From an uncultured Sphingobacteriaceae bacterium (GTDB lineage Bacteria > Bacteroidota > Bacteroidia > Sphingobacteriales > Sphingobacteriaceae): DNA of 42,689 bases. This document shows, in pieces, positions 1 through 7,832 of the stretch; within the stretch, counting starts at the first letter, position 1; every line of letters starts with the position of its first letter. The stretch lies in contig CAMPKC010000041.1 of NCBI GenBank assembly GCA_946887045.1, positions 1 to 42,689 of the forward strand, read 5' to 3'. The position numbers and the translations under genes were made by a program. The notes beneath the pieces were generated by a model. It worked only from the letters and a program-made list of their open reading frames with translations, was not told the origin of the DNA and searched no databases.

Positions 1-472
1 CTCTAAATTCTACCTGTAGAACCCGGTCGCGTGCAACATCAGAGATGTATGAAGTGTCGCCGATTTTAATTCCGTAATTGCTTAAAACAGCGCGGGCCTC
101 TAAAAATGTTTTCTCAAAAATATCCGGAAAGCCAACATCCGGCGCAGTGCGTGTAATGATGGTCAAATATATAGTTCTGTTTAATTTGACATTTGTATTT
201 GGATCAGGATCCTGTTCTACCACCATTCCGGGCGGCTTATCCATTTCGTAAACAGAATCCACTTCATATTCTAAACCATTCGCTTCTAATAATTCAACAG
301 CTTCCTCAATGGTTAAGCCTTGAAGTTTAGGTACCGGAACACCTTCGCCATGACGAGTGTAATACCGGAGACTGAAAAATATTAATAAAACAAAGGCTAT
401 GACTGATATAATCGCTATAATGAGGTTTCTCCTAAAGGTCTCTGTTCTAAGGTATGCTAAGAATTTATTCAT
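1..472 (-). CDS. PASTA-domain membrane protein (5' part, runs off the window)
   Basis: Translating the minus strand from ATG at 472 gives about 157 residues with no stop before the window edge, so the C-terminus is missing. Residues 1-16 are basic and cytoplasmic; residues 17-36 form one membrane segment. After that come two PASTA-type units, about residues 45-108 (starts VPVPKLQGLTIEEAVELLE) and from about 112 onward (VGFPDIFEKTFLEARAVL). PASTA domains bind peptidoglycan or related ligands. Here there is no kinase domain before them, so this is a membrane-tethered extracytoplasmic PASTA protein of the kind common in Bacteroidota, not a PknB-type kinase. Genes of this type often lie beside ddl and rluD in the phylum, which cannot be tested here. 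It is divergent from the GH42 gene. The family is clear; the function is not known. Confidence 0.85.
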   Translation of the reverse strand, partial: MNKFLAYLRTETFRRNLIIAIISVIAFVLLIFFSLRYYTRHGEGVPVPKLQGLTIEEAVELLEANGLEYEVDSVYEMDKPPGMVVEQDPDPNTNVKLNRTIYLTIITRTAPDVGFPDIFEKTFLEARAVLSNYGIKIGDTSYISDVARDRVLQVEFR

Positions 473-500
473 TAATTGAAATATTTCTGCTATGAATGTT

Positions 501-532
501 CAAACTTAGCGTAAAAATCATGATTTTCGAAG
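501..532 (-). promoter_or_regulatory. Candidate Bacteroidota promoter for the PASTA gene
   Basis: Read on the minus strand there is a perfect TAAGTTTG (-7 type TAnnTTTG) at 508-501 and a TTCG at 532-529 as a near-match to the -33 TTTG, separated by 20 bases. The start codon lies about 29 bases downstream at 472. The match fits the known Bacteroidota primary sigma consensus, but it was found by eye only. Confidence 0.45.
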
Positions 533-571
533 AGAATATTCGCAAGGTTCTTATAACCAAAAATTAAACTT

Positions 572-2671
572 ATGTTAAAGAAAGTCTACAGCTCTCTGAT
601 AGTCTCAGTTATTTTATCCCAGTTTCTGCCGGCCAAAGCTCAAGATCCGGAACGGTTTTTTAAGAAGAACGACTTAATGACGGTGGGTTCTTATTACTAC
701 CCTGAACAATGGCCTCGCTCTCAGTGGGAGCGCGACCTGAAAAAACTCGCCGAAACTGGCTTTGAGTTTACTCATTTCGGAGAGTTTGCGTGGGCCTATG
801 TAGAGCCGAAAGATGGCGTATTTGATTTTAAGTGGTTAGATGAAGCAGTAGAAATAGCCCATAAGAATGGTGTTAAAGTTGTGATGTGTACATCTTCGCC
901 AACGCCGCCCGCCTGGCTTGCCGAAAAGCATCCCGAGATTTTAATGGTGAATGAAGAAGGCAGAACTATGCAGCATGGTTCGCGTCAGCATATTTCCTGG
1001 TCTAGTCCCGTGTACCGGAAATACGTTGCCAGAATGGTCGAAGCCCTGGCAAAGCATTATGCCAATGATCAACGAATCTGGGGTTGGCAACTCGATAACG
1101 AACCTTCCCATTACGGCCAGGTTGATCATAGTCCAGCGGCAAAATTGAGTTTTCAGAAATGGCTGAAGAACAAATATAAATCCATCGATACCTTGAACAA
1201 AACTTGGGGTAATGCATTCTGGAGCTTAAAATATGATAATTTTGAGCAGATACGCACTCCTAATCCTAAGGAGCTGATCGCGCAACCTAACCCTCACGCA
1301 GTTTTGGATTTCAGAAGGTTTTCTGCCGACGAAGTAGCCGACTTTATGCATTTTCAGGCAGCTATTCTACGCAAGTATATTCCGTCTGATCAATGGATTA
1401 CAACCAACCTGATGCCTGAGCACACGCCGGTTGATCCTACCAGAATGCCCAAACTTGATTTTGTGACCTATACAAAATATCTTGTTGCCGGTTATGATAT
1501 GGGGATTGGCGAGCAGGGATTTAGAATGGGTTCTCCAACCAGTATCGCCTTCGCGAATGATTTGTTCAGACCAATTAATGGTGTAACAGGAGTAATGGAA
1601 TTACAACCCGGACAGGTTAACTGGGGCAAATTTAACTCTCAAACCATGCCCGGTACAGTAAGGATGTGGATTTGGCATGCGTTTGCGGGAGGTAATAAAT
1701 TTGTGTGCAACTACCGCTTTCGGCAGCCGCTCACTGGTGGTGAGCAATATCATTATGGAGTTATTGGTCCCGATGGAATAACACCGAGTACAGGTGGCCA
1801 GGAGTATATTAAGGTGAATAATGAGATGAAGTTTCTCAGACGGAACTACGACGCTAATGCGAAAATGCCGGATGATTATAAATCACGTTTTACTGCTGTT
1901 CTTTACAGTCCGGATAATCGTTGGGAGCAGGATAATCAACCACAGACCTTTCAATGGGATTATTTAAAGCATCTGATGCGATATTATGGAGCTCTCAAAC
2001 AATTTGGGGCTCCTGTAGATGTGATTACAGAGGATAAGGATTTTAATAAATACCCTGTTTTGATTGCTCCGGCTTATCAATTGTTGGATGCAAAACTGGT
2101 AGAGCGTTGGAGGCAATATGTTGATAAGGGTGGGCATTTGGTGTTAACTACGCGTACCGGACACAAAGATAGAAACGGCAAAATTTGGGAATCCGTTTGG
2201 GCAAGTCCGATCCAGACACTTATTAGTGGTGTGGTTTCTTTTTACGATCATTTGCCTGAAAACAGGACGGGAACTATCAAAGCTGGAACAGAAACTTATA
2301 CTTGGAACAATTGGGCCGACATTTTAGAGCCTTATCCGAATATAGAGATATGGGCTTCTTATACCAATCAATATTACGCAGGCCGGCCGGGTGTTATCCA
2401 TAAAAAAGTTGGCAAAGGTTCAGTTACTTATGTAGGGCCCGATTCTGATGACGGCGCTTTGGAGAAAGCAATTTTGAAACGCGTTTACAAAGAAGCAGGT
2501 ATTCCGGTAAGAGATTTACCTGAAGGGGTGATCATTGAATGGCGAGATGGTTTTTGGGTCGGAGTGAATTATGGAGAAAAGATATATGAAGTGCCTTTGT
2601 CGCCGAAAGCCAATATTTTAATAGGATCAAAATCGCTGAAACCTGCCGATGTAATTATCTGGAAGGAATAA
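572..2671 (+). CDS. Exported GH42 beta-galactosidase
   Basis: This is a retaining glycoside hydrolase of family 42, probably releasing beta-linked galactose from oligosaccharides outside the cytoplasm. Residues 1-23 form a signal peptide ending in an AKA site. A TIM-barrel catalytic domain follows (about 33-400). Its acid/base is Glu177 in WQLDNEP and its nucleophile is Glu343 in GVMELQPG, both in typical GH42 context. Residues about 430-610 match the GH42 trimerisation domain and the remainder is the small C-terminal beta domain. The 699-residue length is normal for the family plus a signal peptide. Many GH42 enzymes are cytoplasmic, so export is noteworthy. Only three bases separate its stop from the next gene, suggesting co-transcription. 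No SusC/SusD pair or sugar regulator is seen nearby. True substrate specificity cannot be read from the sequence. Confidence 0.9.
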   Translation: MLKKVYSSLIVSVILSQFLPAKAQDPERFFKKNDLMTVGSYYYPEQWPRSQWERDLKKLAETGFEFTHFGEFAWAYVEPKDGVFDFKWLDEAVEIAHKNGVKVVMCTSSPTPPAWLAEKHPEILMVNEEGRTMQHGSRQHISWSSPVYRKYVARMVEALAKHYANDQRIWGWQLDNEPSHYGQVDHSPAAKLSFQKWLKNKYKSIDTLNKTWGNAFWSLKYDNFEQIRTPNPKELIAQPNPHAVLDFRRFSADEVADFMHFQAAILRKYIPSDQWITTNLMPEHTPVDPTRMPKLDFVTYTKYLVAGYDMGIGEQGFRMGSPTSIAFANDLFRPINGVTGVMELQPGQVNWGKFNSQTMPGTVRMWIWHAFAGGNKFVCNYRFRQPLTGGEQYHYGVIGPDGITPSTGGQEYIKVNNEMKFLRRNYDANAKMPDDYKSRFTAVLYSPDNRWEQDNQPQTFQWDYLKHLMRYYGALKQFGAPVDVITEDKDFNKYPVLIAPAYQLLDAKLVERWRQYVDKGGHLVLTTRTGHKDRNGKIWESVWASPIQTLISGVVSFYDHLPENRTGTIKAGTETYTWNNWADILEPYPNIEIWASYTNQYYAGRPGVIHKKVGKGSVTYVGPDSDDGALEKAILKRVYKEAGIPVRDLPEGVIIEWRDGFWVGVNYGEKIYEVPLSPKANILIGSKSLKPADVIIWKE

Positions 2672-2674
2672 GAA

Positions 2675-3190
2675 ATGATTGAGTATTTTACAATTATTCT
2701 GAAGTTTGGCCAGCAAGGTGAAAAAACAGGCTGGACTTATATTGATGTTCCGGCTGATATTGCACAGCAACTAAAACCAGGCAACAAAAAGTCTTTCAGG
2801 GTTAAAGGTTTTTTTGATCTTTTTAAAGTTGAAGGCCTTGCCTTATTGCCCATGGGCGAGGGGAATTTTATAATTGCTTTGAATGCCGATATAAGGAGGG
2901 CAATCCGAAAGTCTGAAGGAGCAATGCTGCGGGTTAGGTTAGAAGTGGATAACGAATTTTCCGTTGAACCACCCCCGGAATTATTGGAGTGTTTAAATGA
3001 TGATCCTGACTCGATGGATTTCTTTAAAAGCCTTCCGAAATCGCACCGCGATTATTTTATTAAATGGATAAACTCTGCTAAAACAGAGGCTACCCGGTCA
3101 AACCGGATTGTGCAAATGGTGAGTGCAATGGCACACAAATGGGATTATGCACAAATGATCCGGGCAAACCGAAAACTTAGAAATGTATGA
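2675..3190 (+). CDS. DUF1905 / YdeI (OmdA) family protein
   Basis: The 171-residue protein has two parts. Residues about 3-95 match DUF1905, a small beta-barrel fold, with the pattern GWTYIDVP and a DIRRAIRK segment. Residues about 105-171 match the YdeI/OmpD-associated family, with the sequence FFKSLPKSHRDYFIKWI and a run of basic helical residues. Members have been called bacteriocin-protection or OmpD-associated proteins, but their biochemical role is not established. It has no signal peptide or membrane segment, so it should be cytoplasmic. It starts three bases after the GH42 stop and overlaps the next gene by four bases, so the three genes are probably co-transcribed. Family assignment is firm; function is open. 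Confidence 0.8.
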   Translation: MIEYFTIILKFGQQGEKTGWTYIDVPADIAQQLKPGNKKSFRVKGFFDLFKVEGLALLPMGEGNFIIALNADIRRAIRKSEGAMLRVRLEVDNEFSVEPPPELLECLNDDPDSMDFFKSLPKSHRDYFIKWINSAKTEATRSNRIVQMVSAMAHKWDYAQMIRANRKLRNV

Positions 3191-3567
3191 AAGATTTTAA
3201 AAAATATTACACCTTACCAGCTCCGCCAGAAGAAGTATATATGGCATTAACCGTTCCTGCTACCATTTATTTATGGACAGGTGATGAAGCGGAGATGTCT
3301 ACAGAACCTGGTTCAGAATTTTCCTTATGGGATGGAAGTATTGTCGGTAAAAACCTGGAGTTTGAAGAGGGAAAAAAGATAGTTCAGCAATGGTACTTTG
3401 GCGAGCAGGAAGAACCCTCAATCGTAACTATTAAGCTGCATCCTTTGAAAGACGGAACATCTATCGAATTGAAACATACAAATATTCCCGATGTGGATTA
3501 TGAAGATATCGTTGAGGGATGGAACTCAAGTTATTTTGGCTCATTGAGCGAGTTTTATGAAGAATAA
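3187..3567 (+). CDS. SRPBCC (AHSA1-like) protein
   Basis: The 126-residue cytoplasmic protein belongs to the START/SRPBCC superfamily, in the group related to the C-terminal domain of the Hsp90 activator Aha1. It begins with the typical phrase FKKYYTLPAPPEEVYMALT, has the WDGSIVGKNLEFEEGKKIVQQW strand region split by turns, and ends with a long helix containing GWNSSYFGSLSEF. Bacterial members bind small hydrophobic ligands in many contexts, and most have no known role. Its ATG overlaps the previous gene's stop in an ATGA arrangement, indicating translational coupling to the YdeI-like protein. Pairing with htpG about 5 kb away is not implied by this resemblance. No terminator with a good U-tract follows it on the plus strand. 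Confidence 0.8.
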   Translation: MKDFKKYYTLPAPPEEVYMALTVPATIYLWTGDEAEMSTEPGSEFSLWDGSIVGKNLEFEEGKKIVQQWYFGEQEEPSIVTIKLHPLKDGTSIELKHTNIPDVDYEDIVEGWNSSYFGSLSEFYEE

Positions 3568-3686
3568 GTTCTTTTTAAACAAAGGCCGTTTTTCGATTTG
3601 CTGTACTCGTAAGTAATACAATTATGATGTTCGGTGATCGTAAATCATTTACAAAATCCAAACTGACAATAACTATTGGAGCTCAG

Positions 3687-3718
3687 AAAAAAAACTCCCG
3701 GGTGTCTAGTCCCGGGAG
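3687..3718 (-). terminator. Rho-independent terminator of the Arg/Asp-rich protein gene
   Basis: A perfect 8-bp stem, CTCCCGGG (3695-3702) paired with CCCGGGAG (3711-3718), has an 8-base loop. On the minus strand it is followed by a run of eight T (3694-3687). It lies 21 bases beyond the stop of the minus-strand gene. The plus strand lacks a T-run, so it acts in one direction. Confidence 0.85.
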
Positions 3719-3738
3719 GTAAACATAAAAACAACGCA

Positions 3739-4230
3739 TTAATCGTCCCACCTATCGTTTTCACGGCGTCTATCTCGTCTGTCGTCATCGTCCCAGCGGC
3801 CGTCATCGTTGCGACGATCATTCCTGTCATTATCCCAACGACGATCATTCTCTCTGCCTCTGGGATCGTTGTAGCGACCTTGCTGTTTTTTACGCTGACC
3901 CGGGGGCATTCCATGCGGATGTTGCCTTTTTCCAGAGTAACGATCGTTGTTATTATAACGGTTAGAATAATGATAAATTTTAACTCGCTGCTGGCGCTGT
4001 TCGTAATGTCCTGGTATTCGTCTTGAACCAAAGATTCCGCCAACTCGTTGTTCCGGAATCCAAACTTCCCGAACTACCACTTGCCAGTGATATTCTCCGC
4101 GGTCATCTCTGTAAACGCGGTTTTCGTCATATCGACGAATAATTCTATCCCGGTCGGGATACTCTTTTGCCTGAACGGTACCTGCTTCCAATGCTGCAAA
4201 GAAAGCCAGGATTAATAAAAATTTTCTCAT
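3739..4230 (-). CDS. Secreted Arg/Asp-rich low-complexity protein
   Basis: The 163-residue product starts with a clear signal peptide (about residues 1-21, ending TVQA). A small ordered-looking segment (about 25-85) contains WQVVVREVWIPEQRVGG and a GHYEQRQQ stretch. Next comes HPHGMPPGQRKK, a His/Pro/Gly motif seen in several exported Bacteroidota proteins. The last 50 or so residues are almost only Arg, Asp, Asn, Trp and Gly in imperfect repeats of the type RRWDNDRNDRR. This tail is highly charged and likely disordered outside the cytoplasm. The compositional bias makes long open frames in other phases here, but only this one has a signal peptide and a terminator in place. I do not recognise a function; binding of a polyanion, metal or envelope component would be a guess. 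Confidence 0.7.
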   Translation of the reverse strand: MRKFLLILAFFAALEAGTVQAKEYPDRDRIIRRYDENRVYRDDRGEYHWQVVVREVWIPEQRVGGIFGSRRIPGHYEQRQQRVKIYHYSNRYNNNDRYSGKRQHPHGMPPGQRKKQQGRYNDPRGRENDRRWDNDRNDRRNDDGRWDDDDRRDRRRENDRWDD

Positions 4231-4392
4231 GTGTGTGTTGAGTGTTTATTTATAACGAAAGCATCAGAATTTTACGTATAGATTATGACGAATAAATGAT
4301 ATATCGATTATACGCAGAGCAATATTTAAGGTGTTTTCGTCTTGGTCCTTTAAAATCATCAAACATATTTTACTGATACAGGTTAAAGTTAC

Positions 4393-4581
4393 ATGAGTGA
4401 TTTTTTTACAATATTGATTGATGGTAAACCCACTCGATTTGAGAAAAGAAGGATTTTGTCGGTAGAACCTTATGAGTTTGGGACTAAAATTACGATGGAA
4501 GCTTCCCATGCCGAAGAGGAGCCTATAGTTTATTTCACATCCGAAGCTCATGATAGGGTCATGAAATCATATTTGTCCTGA
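4393..4581 (+). CDS. Small protein of unknown function
   Basis: A 62-residue acidic/basic mixed protein starting MSDFFTILIDGKPTRFEKRR, with no signal peptide, membrane segment or cysteines. The alternation of short hydrophobic and charged stretches suggests a small beta-rich fold. It sits alone on the plus strand between the minus-strand Arg/Asp-rich gene and the exonuclease gene. I do not recognise the family. The opposite-strand frame at 4264-4551 has less protein-like composition and is considered a shadow. A convincing promoter or ribosome site was not seen, so gene status is probable rather than certain. Confidence 0.5.
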   Translation: MSDFFTILIDGKPTRFEKRRILSVEPYEFGTKITMEASHAEEEPIVYFTSEAHDRVMKSYLS

Positions 4582-4628
4582 TTTTTGGTATTTGTTTCGA
4601 AATCGTATATCCGAAAGCTCTCAGTTCT

Positions 4629-4636
4629 TATATTTG
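4629..4636 (+). promoter_or_regulatory. Candidate -7 element for the exonuclease/DUF294 operon
   Basis: TATATTTG fits the Bacteroidota -7 consensus TAnnTTTG and lies 39 bases before the TTG start at 4676. No good -33 TTTG is found at the expected 19-21 bases upstream; the nearest, at 4591, is too far. It is therefore only a candidate. Confidence 0.35.
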
Positions 4637-4675
4637 TGAATTGTTCACTGATTTATTTGCCGCCGGTTAAACCTT

Positions 4676-5371
4676 TTGAGAGATTATTTATTATTTCTAG
4701 ACACTGAAGCTTCTGGTTTACCCAAGAAGTGGAATCTTCCATATTCAAATTCATCAAATTGGCCTTGTGCGGTTCAAATTGCATGGGTGATTTACACAAA
4801 AGGGGGGAAATTGGTAAAGACCGAGAACCATTTTATTGGTAACGGCGATATAAAAATAAGCCCTTCGGCTATTAAGGTGCACGGTATAACCCGGAATTTC
4901 CTAAAAGAACGGGGAGAAACCCGAAATATAGTTATGCAACTTTTTGCGGATGATCTTATGAATTATCAGCCGCTGGTTTTAGGCCATTTTATTGAATTTG
5001 ACTACCACGTTGCTTCTGCAGATTTTCACCGTGCAGGTATTTCCAATCCTCTGGAGAATTTGCCTACGTTTTGCACTATGCGGGCGAGTTCTCGTTATGT
5101 GATGGATCCCTCTGTCGGACACCTTCGCTTAGGCGAGTTGTACTCGATGTTGTTTGATTCTAAGTTAGAAAATCAGCATAATGCACTGGTCGATGCAAAT
5201 GCCACAGCCGATTGCTTTTTTGAATTAATTAATCGGGGAGATATTACCGATGAAAAGATAGAATTGCAACAGTCTGAAATTACACAACCTCAGGGTTATA
5301 ACGATTCTCCATGGCTTATTTCTTTTTTTGTAATCATATTAATGGCAATTTTGATTAGTTTGTGGGTATGA
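4676..5371 (+). CDS. DEDDh-type 3'-5' exonuclease with C-terminal membrane anchor
   Basis: This DnaQ-superfamily exonuclease should remove nucleotides from 3' ends of DNA or RNA using two metal ions. The metal ligands are visible: Asp9 and Glu11 in LDTEASG (Exo I), Asp109 in GHFIEFDYH (Exo II), and His168 and Asp173 in HNALVDANATAD (Exo III, DEDDh type). The fold spans about residues 4-190. Unusually for the family, the last 19 or so residues (about 213-231) form a hydrophobic helix ending at the stop, so the protein is probably tail-anchored with its nuclease domain in the cytoplasm. TTG at 4676 is chosen because the catalytic domain begins there and no ATG is available upstream in frame. 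Its stop overlaps the ATG of the DUF294 gene in an ATGA junction. Confidence 0.85.
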   Translation: MRDYLLFLDTEASGLPKKWNLPYSNSSNWPCAVQIAWVIYTKGGKLVKTENHFIGNGDIKISPSAIKVHGITRNFLKERGETRNIVMQLFADDLMNYQPLVLGHFIEFDYHVASADFHRAGISNPLENLPTFCTMRASSRYVMDPSVGHLRLGELYSMLFDSKLENQHNALVDANATADCFFELINRGDITDEKIELQQSEITQPQGYNDSPWLISFFVIILMAILISLWV

Positions 5372-7272
5372 ATCAACGTCTTGAGTTTCTAAAAACAGTA
5401 AAGCCATTCAATGTATTGCCCGAAGATGTGCTGGTTGGTGTAGTAGATTTGCTGGAAGTTGTTAAATACAATAAAGATACCCTTGTTTATCAACAGGAAG
5501 TTACTAAGATGAAAGGGGTTGATCTTATTGTAAAAGGGGAATATGAATCCTTCTTTTATGATAGTTCACATAACAAACGGTCGCTTGAAAGACATCATGA
5601 AGGTTATTGTTTTGGGGGCATTTCTGTACTCTTAAATCGAAAACGTTCTTTAAAAACAGTACTGGTAAAAAAGGGAACAGTGGTTTACTTTTTGCCAAGG
5701 AAAGATTTCAGGGCACTCTGTAAAGCTTATGATGAGTTTTTTAAATATTTCACAGGCGAGTTCGGAAAGAGAATGCTGGATGACGATTTTGCACACTTTT
5801 TTAAGCGCCCCAATTCTTTTGAAGATAGTTTCATCGCTTCAGATCAGTTTTATTCACGAAAAATTGAAAGTATAGAATATCGCGAAATTGTATCGTGCCC
5901 AGACTCCACTCCAATTTATGAGGCTGCAGCGGTTATGGCTCATAATAAAACAAGTTGTTTGTTTGTGAAAGATAGTCATGGAGAAATTGTTGGATATGTA
6001 ACAGATATAACCTTGCGGGATAAGGTAATTGCGCAACAAACAGATCCGGCAAATGGTATAGGTTCTGTAATGGATAACCCAATAGTTTCCATTAACCAGC
6101 AGGCATATGTATATGAAGCAGTTTTAATGATGTTTCAGACAAAAACCCGTTACTTATTGATAAAAGCAAATGATACATACATAGGATCGATCAGCAGAAA
6201 TAAATTATTAAGCGAGCTTGCTCAATCACCTTTAGTATTTATTCAGTCGGTAAAGCAGTCGTTGTCTGTTCATGAATTAAAACGAAAGTGGGATACCGTG
6301 CCGCAAATTGTTACACAATTGATTGGCAGGGGAGTACATGCGGAGATCGTAAATCAGTTAATAACCACCATCGCCGATACTATTGCCATCAAGGTAATTG
6401 AAAATACTATAGCTGAAATTGGACCGCCTCCGGCAAAGTTTGTGTTTATGGTACTGGGAAGTGAGGGCCGAAAGGAACAAACGTTAAAAACAGATCAGGA
6501 TAACGCGATTATTTATGAGGATAAAGCTAATGAGCAGCGCGAACTTGTTCGAGAGTATTTTTTGCGATTCGCAGAAATAGTTTCAGAACGACTGAATTTT
6601 ATCGGCTTCAGCTTCTGTACGGGAGATCTGATGGCGAAAAATCCAAAATGGACCCATTCTCTGTCACATTGGAAGCGTAATTATACTAGCTGGATAGCTG
6701 AATCTGTTCCGGAAACGGCAGTGAACTTTTCAACCTTTTTCGATTGCCGGTATATTTATGGAGAGAAATCCATCATGGATGAATTGCATGTCTTCCTCGA
6801 CAAAGAACTAAAGAAACCATTGGGTAAGCTGTTTTATATTCTGGCCAAGAACGCTTTACAATACGAGCCACCCTTGACATTTTTTAAGAACATACGCACA
6901 CAAACTGTGGGAAAGCAAGAGGTTTTTGATATAAAAACAGCGATGACTCCAATTGTCGATCTTGTGAGGGTATATGCGCTAAAAGAGAGAATATTTAAAG
7001 TAAATACTGGAGAACGGCTGAAGGCATTAAAAGAGAAGGAGATTTTTTCTGAAACTGCTTTTCACGAGCTCTCTCAATCTTATTATTTTTTGATGGGTAT
7101 GCGGCTGAAAAATCAGGCAGTACAGATAATACACGACAAGCAGGCTCCCAATAATTATATTGATCTTAGTAAGATTACTAAAATTGAGCAGGTTACCCTC
7201 ATAGAGATTTTTAAAACAATCGAGAATTTCCAGGCAAAAATTAAATTAGAATTCACAAACAGCCTTTGGTAA
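5368..7272 (+). CDS. cNMP-binding / CBS-pair / DUF294 nucleotidyltransferase-like protein
   Basis: The 634-residue product combines four parts. Residues about 10-130 form a cyclic-nucleotide-binding-type domain. Residues about 165-285 are a CBS pair (two units beginning near 177 and 238) expected to bind adenylates. Residues about 300-480 are the DUF294 nucleotidyltransferase-like domain, with GSEGRKEQTLKTDQDNA (364-380), whose Asp376 and Asp378 are the metal-type acids. Residues about 500-630 are the associated DUF294 C-terminal helical domain. Similar proteins in proteobacteria lie with DnaQ-type exonucleases and acetate or solute transport genes and resemble GlnD-like sensors, but the reaction is unknown. 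ATG at 5368 is preferred over GTG at 5362 because it overlaps the exonuclease stop by four bases. The two products probably act together at the membrane. Confidence 0.85.
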   Translation: MNQRLEFLKTVKPFNVLPEDVLVGVVDLLEVVKYNKDTLVYQQEVTKMKGVDLIVKGEYESFFYDSSHNKRSLERHHEGYCFGGISVLLNRKRSLKTVLVKKGTVVYFLPRKDFRALCKAYDEFFKYFTGEFGKRMLDDDFAHFFKRPNSFEDSFIASDQFYSRKIESIEYREIVSCPDSTPIYEAAAVMAHNKTSCLFVKDSHGEIVGYVTDITLRDKVIAQQTDPANGIGSVMDNPIVSINQQAYVYEAVLMMFQTKTRYLLIKANDTYIGSISRNKLLSELAQSPLVFIQSVKQSLSVHELKRKWDTVPQIVTQLIGRGVHAEIVNQLITTIADTIAIKVIENTIAEIGPPPAKFVFMVLGSEGRKEQTLKTDQDNAIIYEDKANEQRELVREYFLRFAEIVSERLNFIGFSFCTGDLMAKNPKWTHSLSHWKRNYTSWIAESVPETAVNFSTFFDCRYIYGEKSIMDELHVFLDKELKKPLGKLFYILAKNALQYEPPLTFFKNIRTQTVGKQEVFDIKTAMTPIVDLVRVYALKERIFKVNTGERLKALKEKEIFSETAFHELSQSYYFLMGMRLKNQAVQIIHDKQAPNNYIDLSKITKIEQVTLIEIFKTIENFQAKIKLEFTNSLW

Positions 7273-7355
7273 TTTCCTGGAATTGACATTGGCTTAAGAT
7301 ATATTTAAAAACTTTGCCTAAATTGGGTTTGTTATACTAACTTATTTAGGAACCT

Positions 7356-7763
7356 ATGAGATTGTATTTTCTCTTATTTACCGTGTTAAGCCTTTTAACT
7401 GTCGACCATTGTTTTGCCCAGGTATATGTTTTTGCCCGCGAAGACAAAGCTGATATCGTTCAAAATTTCAATATTGAAAATGGTGGAGTTAAGATATTGA
7501 AGCAAATAGCCGAAAAAGAGGGGAAATGGTTTAGTCTGCTGGAAACAGATGTACCAGGACATGGAGCCGTATTCTGTGCCGCAAATGCCGAGGGTACCAA
7601 TCCGCGATATTTTTTTAGTTTTGGAAAAACTTCTCCTGCCGAAGCTATAATTGAGGCTCGTTCTAAAGCGCAGGATTTTGCCAAAGAAAGGTCCGGCCTG
7701 AATGTGTTTATCATGCGAACTTTTAATAATCAAAATAAGTACCCACTAAAACGTACCAGGTAA
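7356..7763 (+). CDS. Small secreted protein of unknown function
   Basis: The 135-residue product has a signal peptide (about residues 1-21, ending CFAQ) and a mature part of about 114 residues. The mature sequence contains a predicted alpha/beta pattern with VYVFAREDKADIVQNF, FSLLETDVPGHGAVFCAAN and a helix SPAEAIIEARSKAQDFAKE. One cysteine remains in the mature part. I do not recognise a family. It stands between the DUF294 gene (83 bases upstream) and sodC (69 bases downstream), on the same strand, but no clear operon signal was seen. A role in the envelope is likely from the signal peptide; nothing more can be supported. Confidence 0.65.
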   Translation: MRLYFLLFTVLSLLTVDHCFAQVYVFAREDKADIVQNFNIENGGVKILKQIAEKEGKWFSLLETDVPGHGAVFCAANAEGTNPRYFFSFGKTSPAEAIIEARSKAQDFAKERSGLNVFIMRTFNNQNKYPLKRTR

Positions 7764-7832
7764 ACGTTTTTATTTTTTCTTATTCAACATTATCCTGATC
7801 TTTCTGTTATCCAATCAAAATTCCATTACATT

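Noticed and set aside
3187..3567. AHSA1-like protein as co-chaperone of the nearby HtpG
   Set aside because: Bacterial SRPBCC proteins of this group mostly have no Hsp90 link, it lacks the Aha1 N-terminal domain, and it is in a different operon.
3676..4026. Plus-strand frame with very hydrophobic Ile/Val/Ala-rich translation
   Set aside because: It is the complementary reading of the Arg/Asp codons of the minus-strand secreted protein; that gene has a signal peptide and terminator, this frame has neither.
4264..4551. 95-codon minus-strand frame opposite the small protein at 4393
   Set aside because: No signal, family or start context; the plus-strand frame has better protein-like composition.
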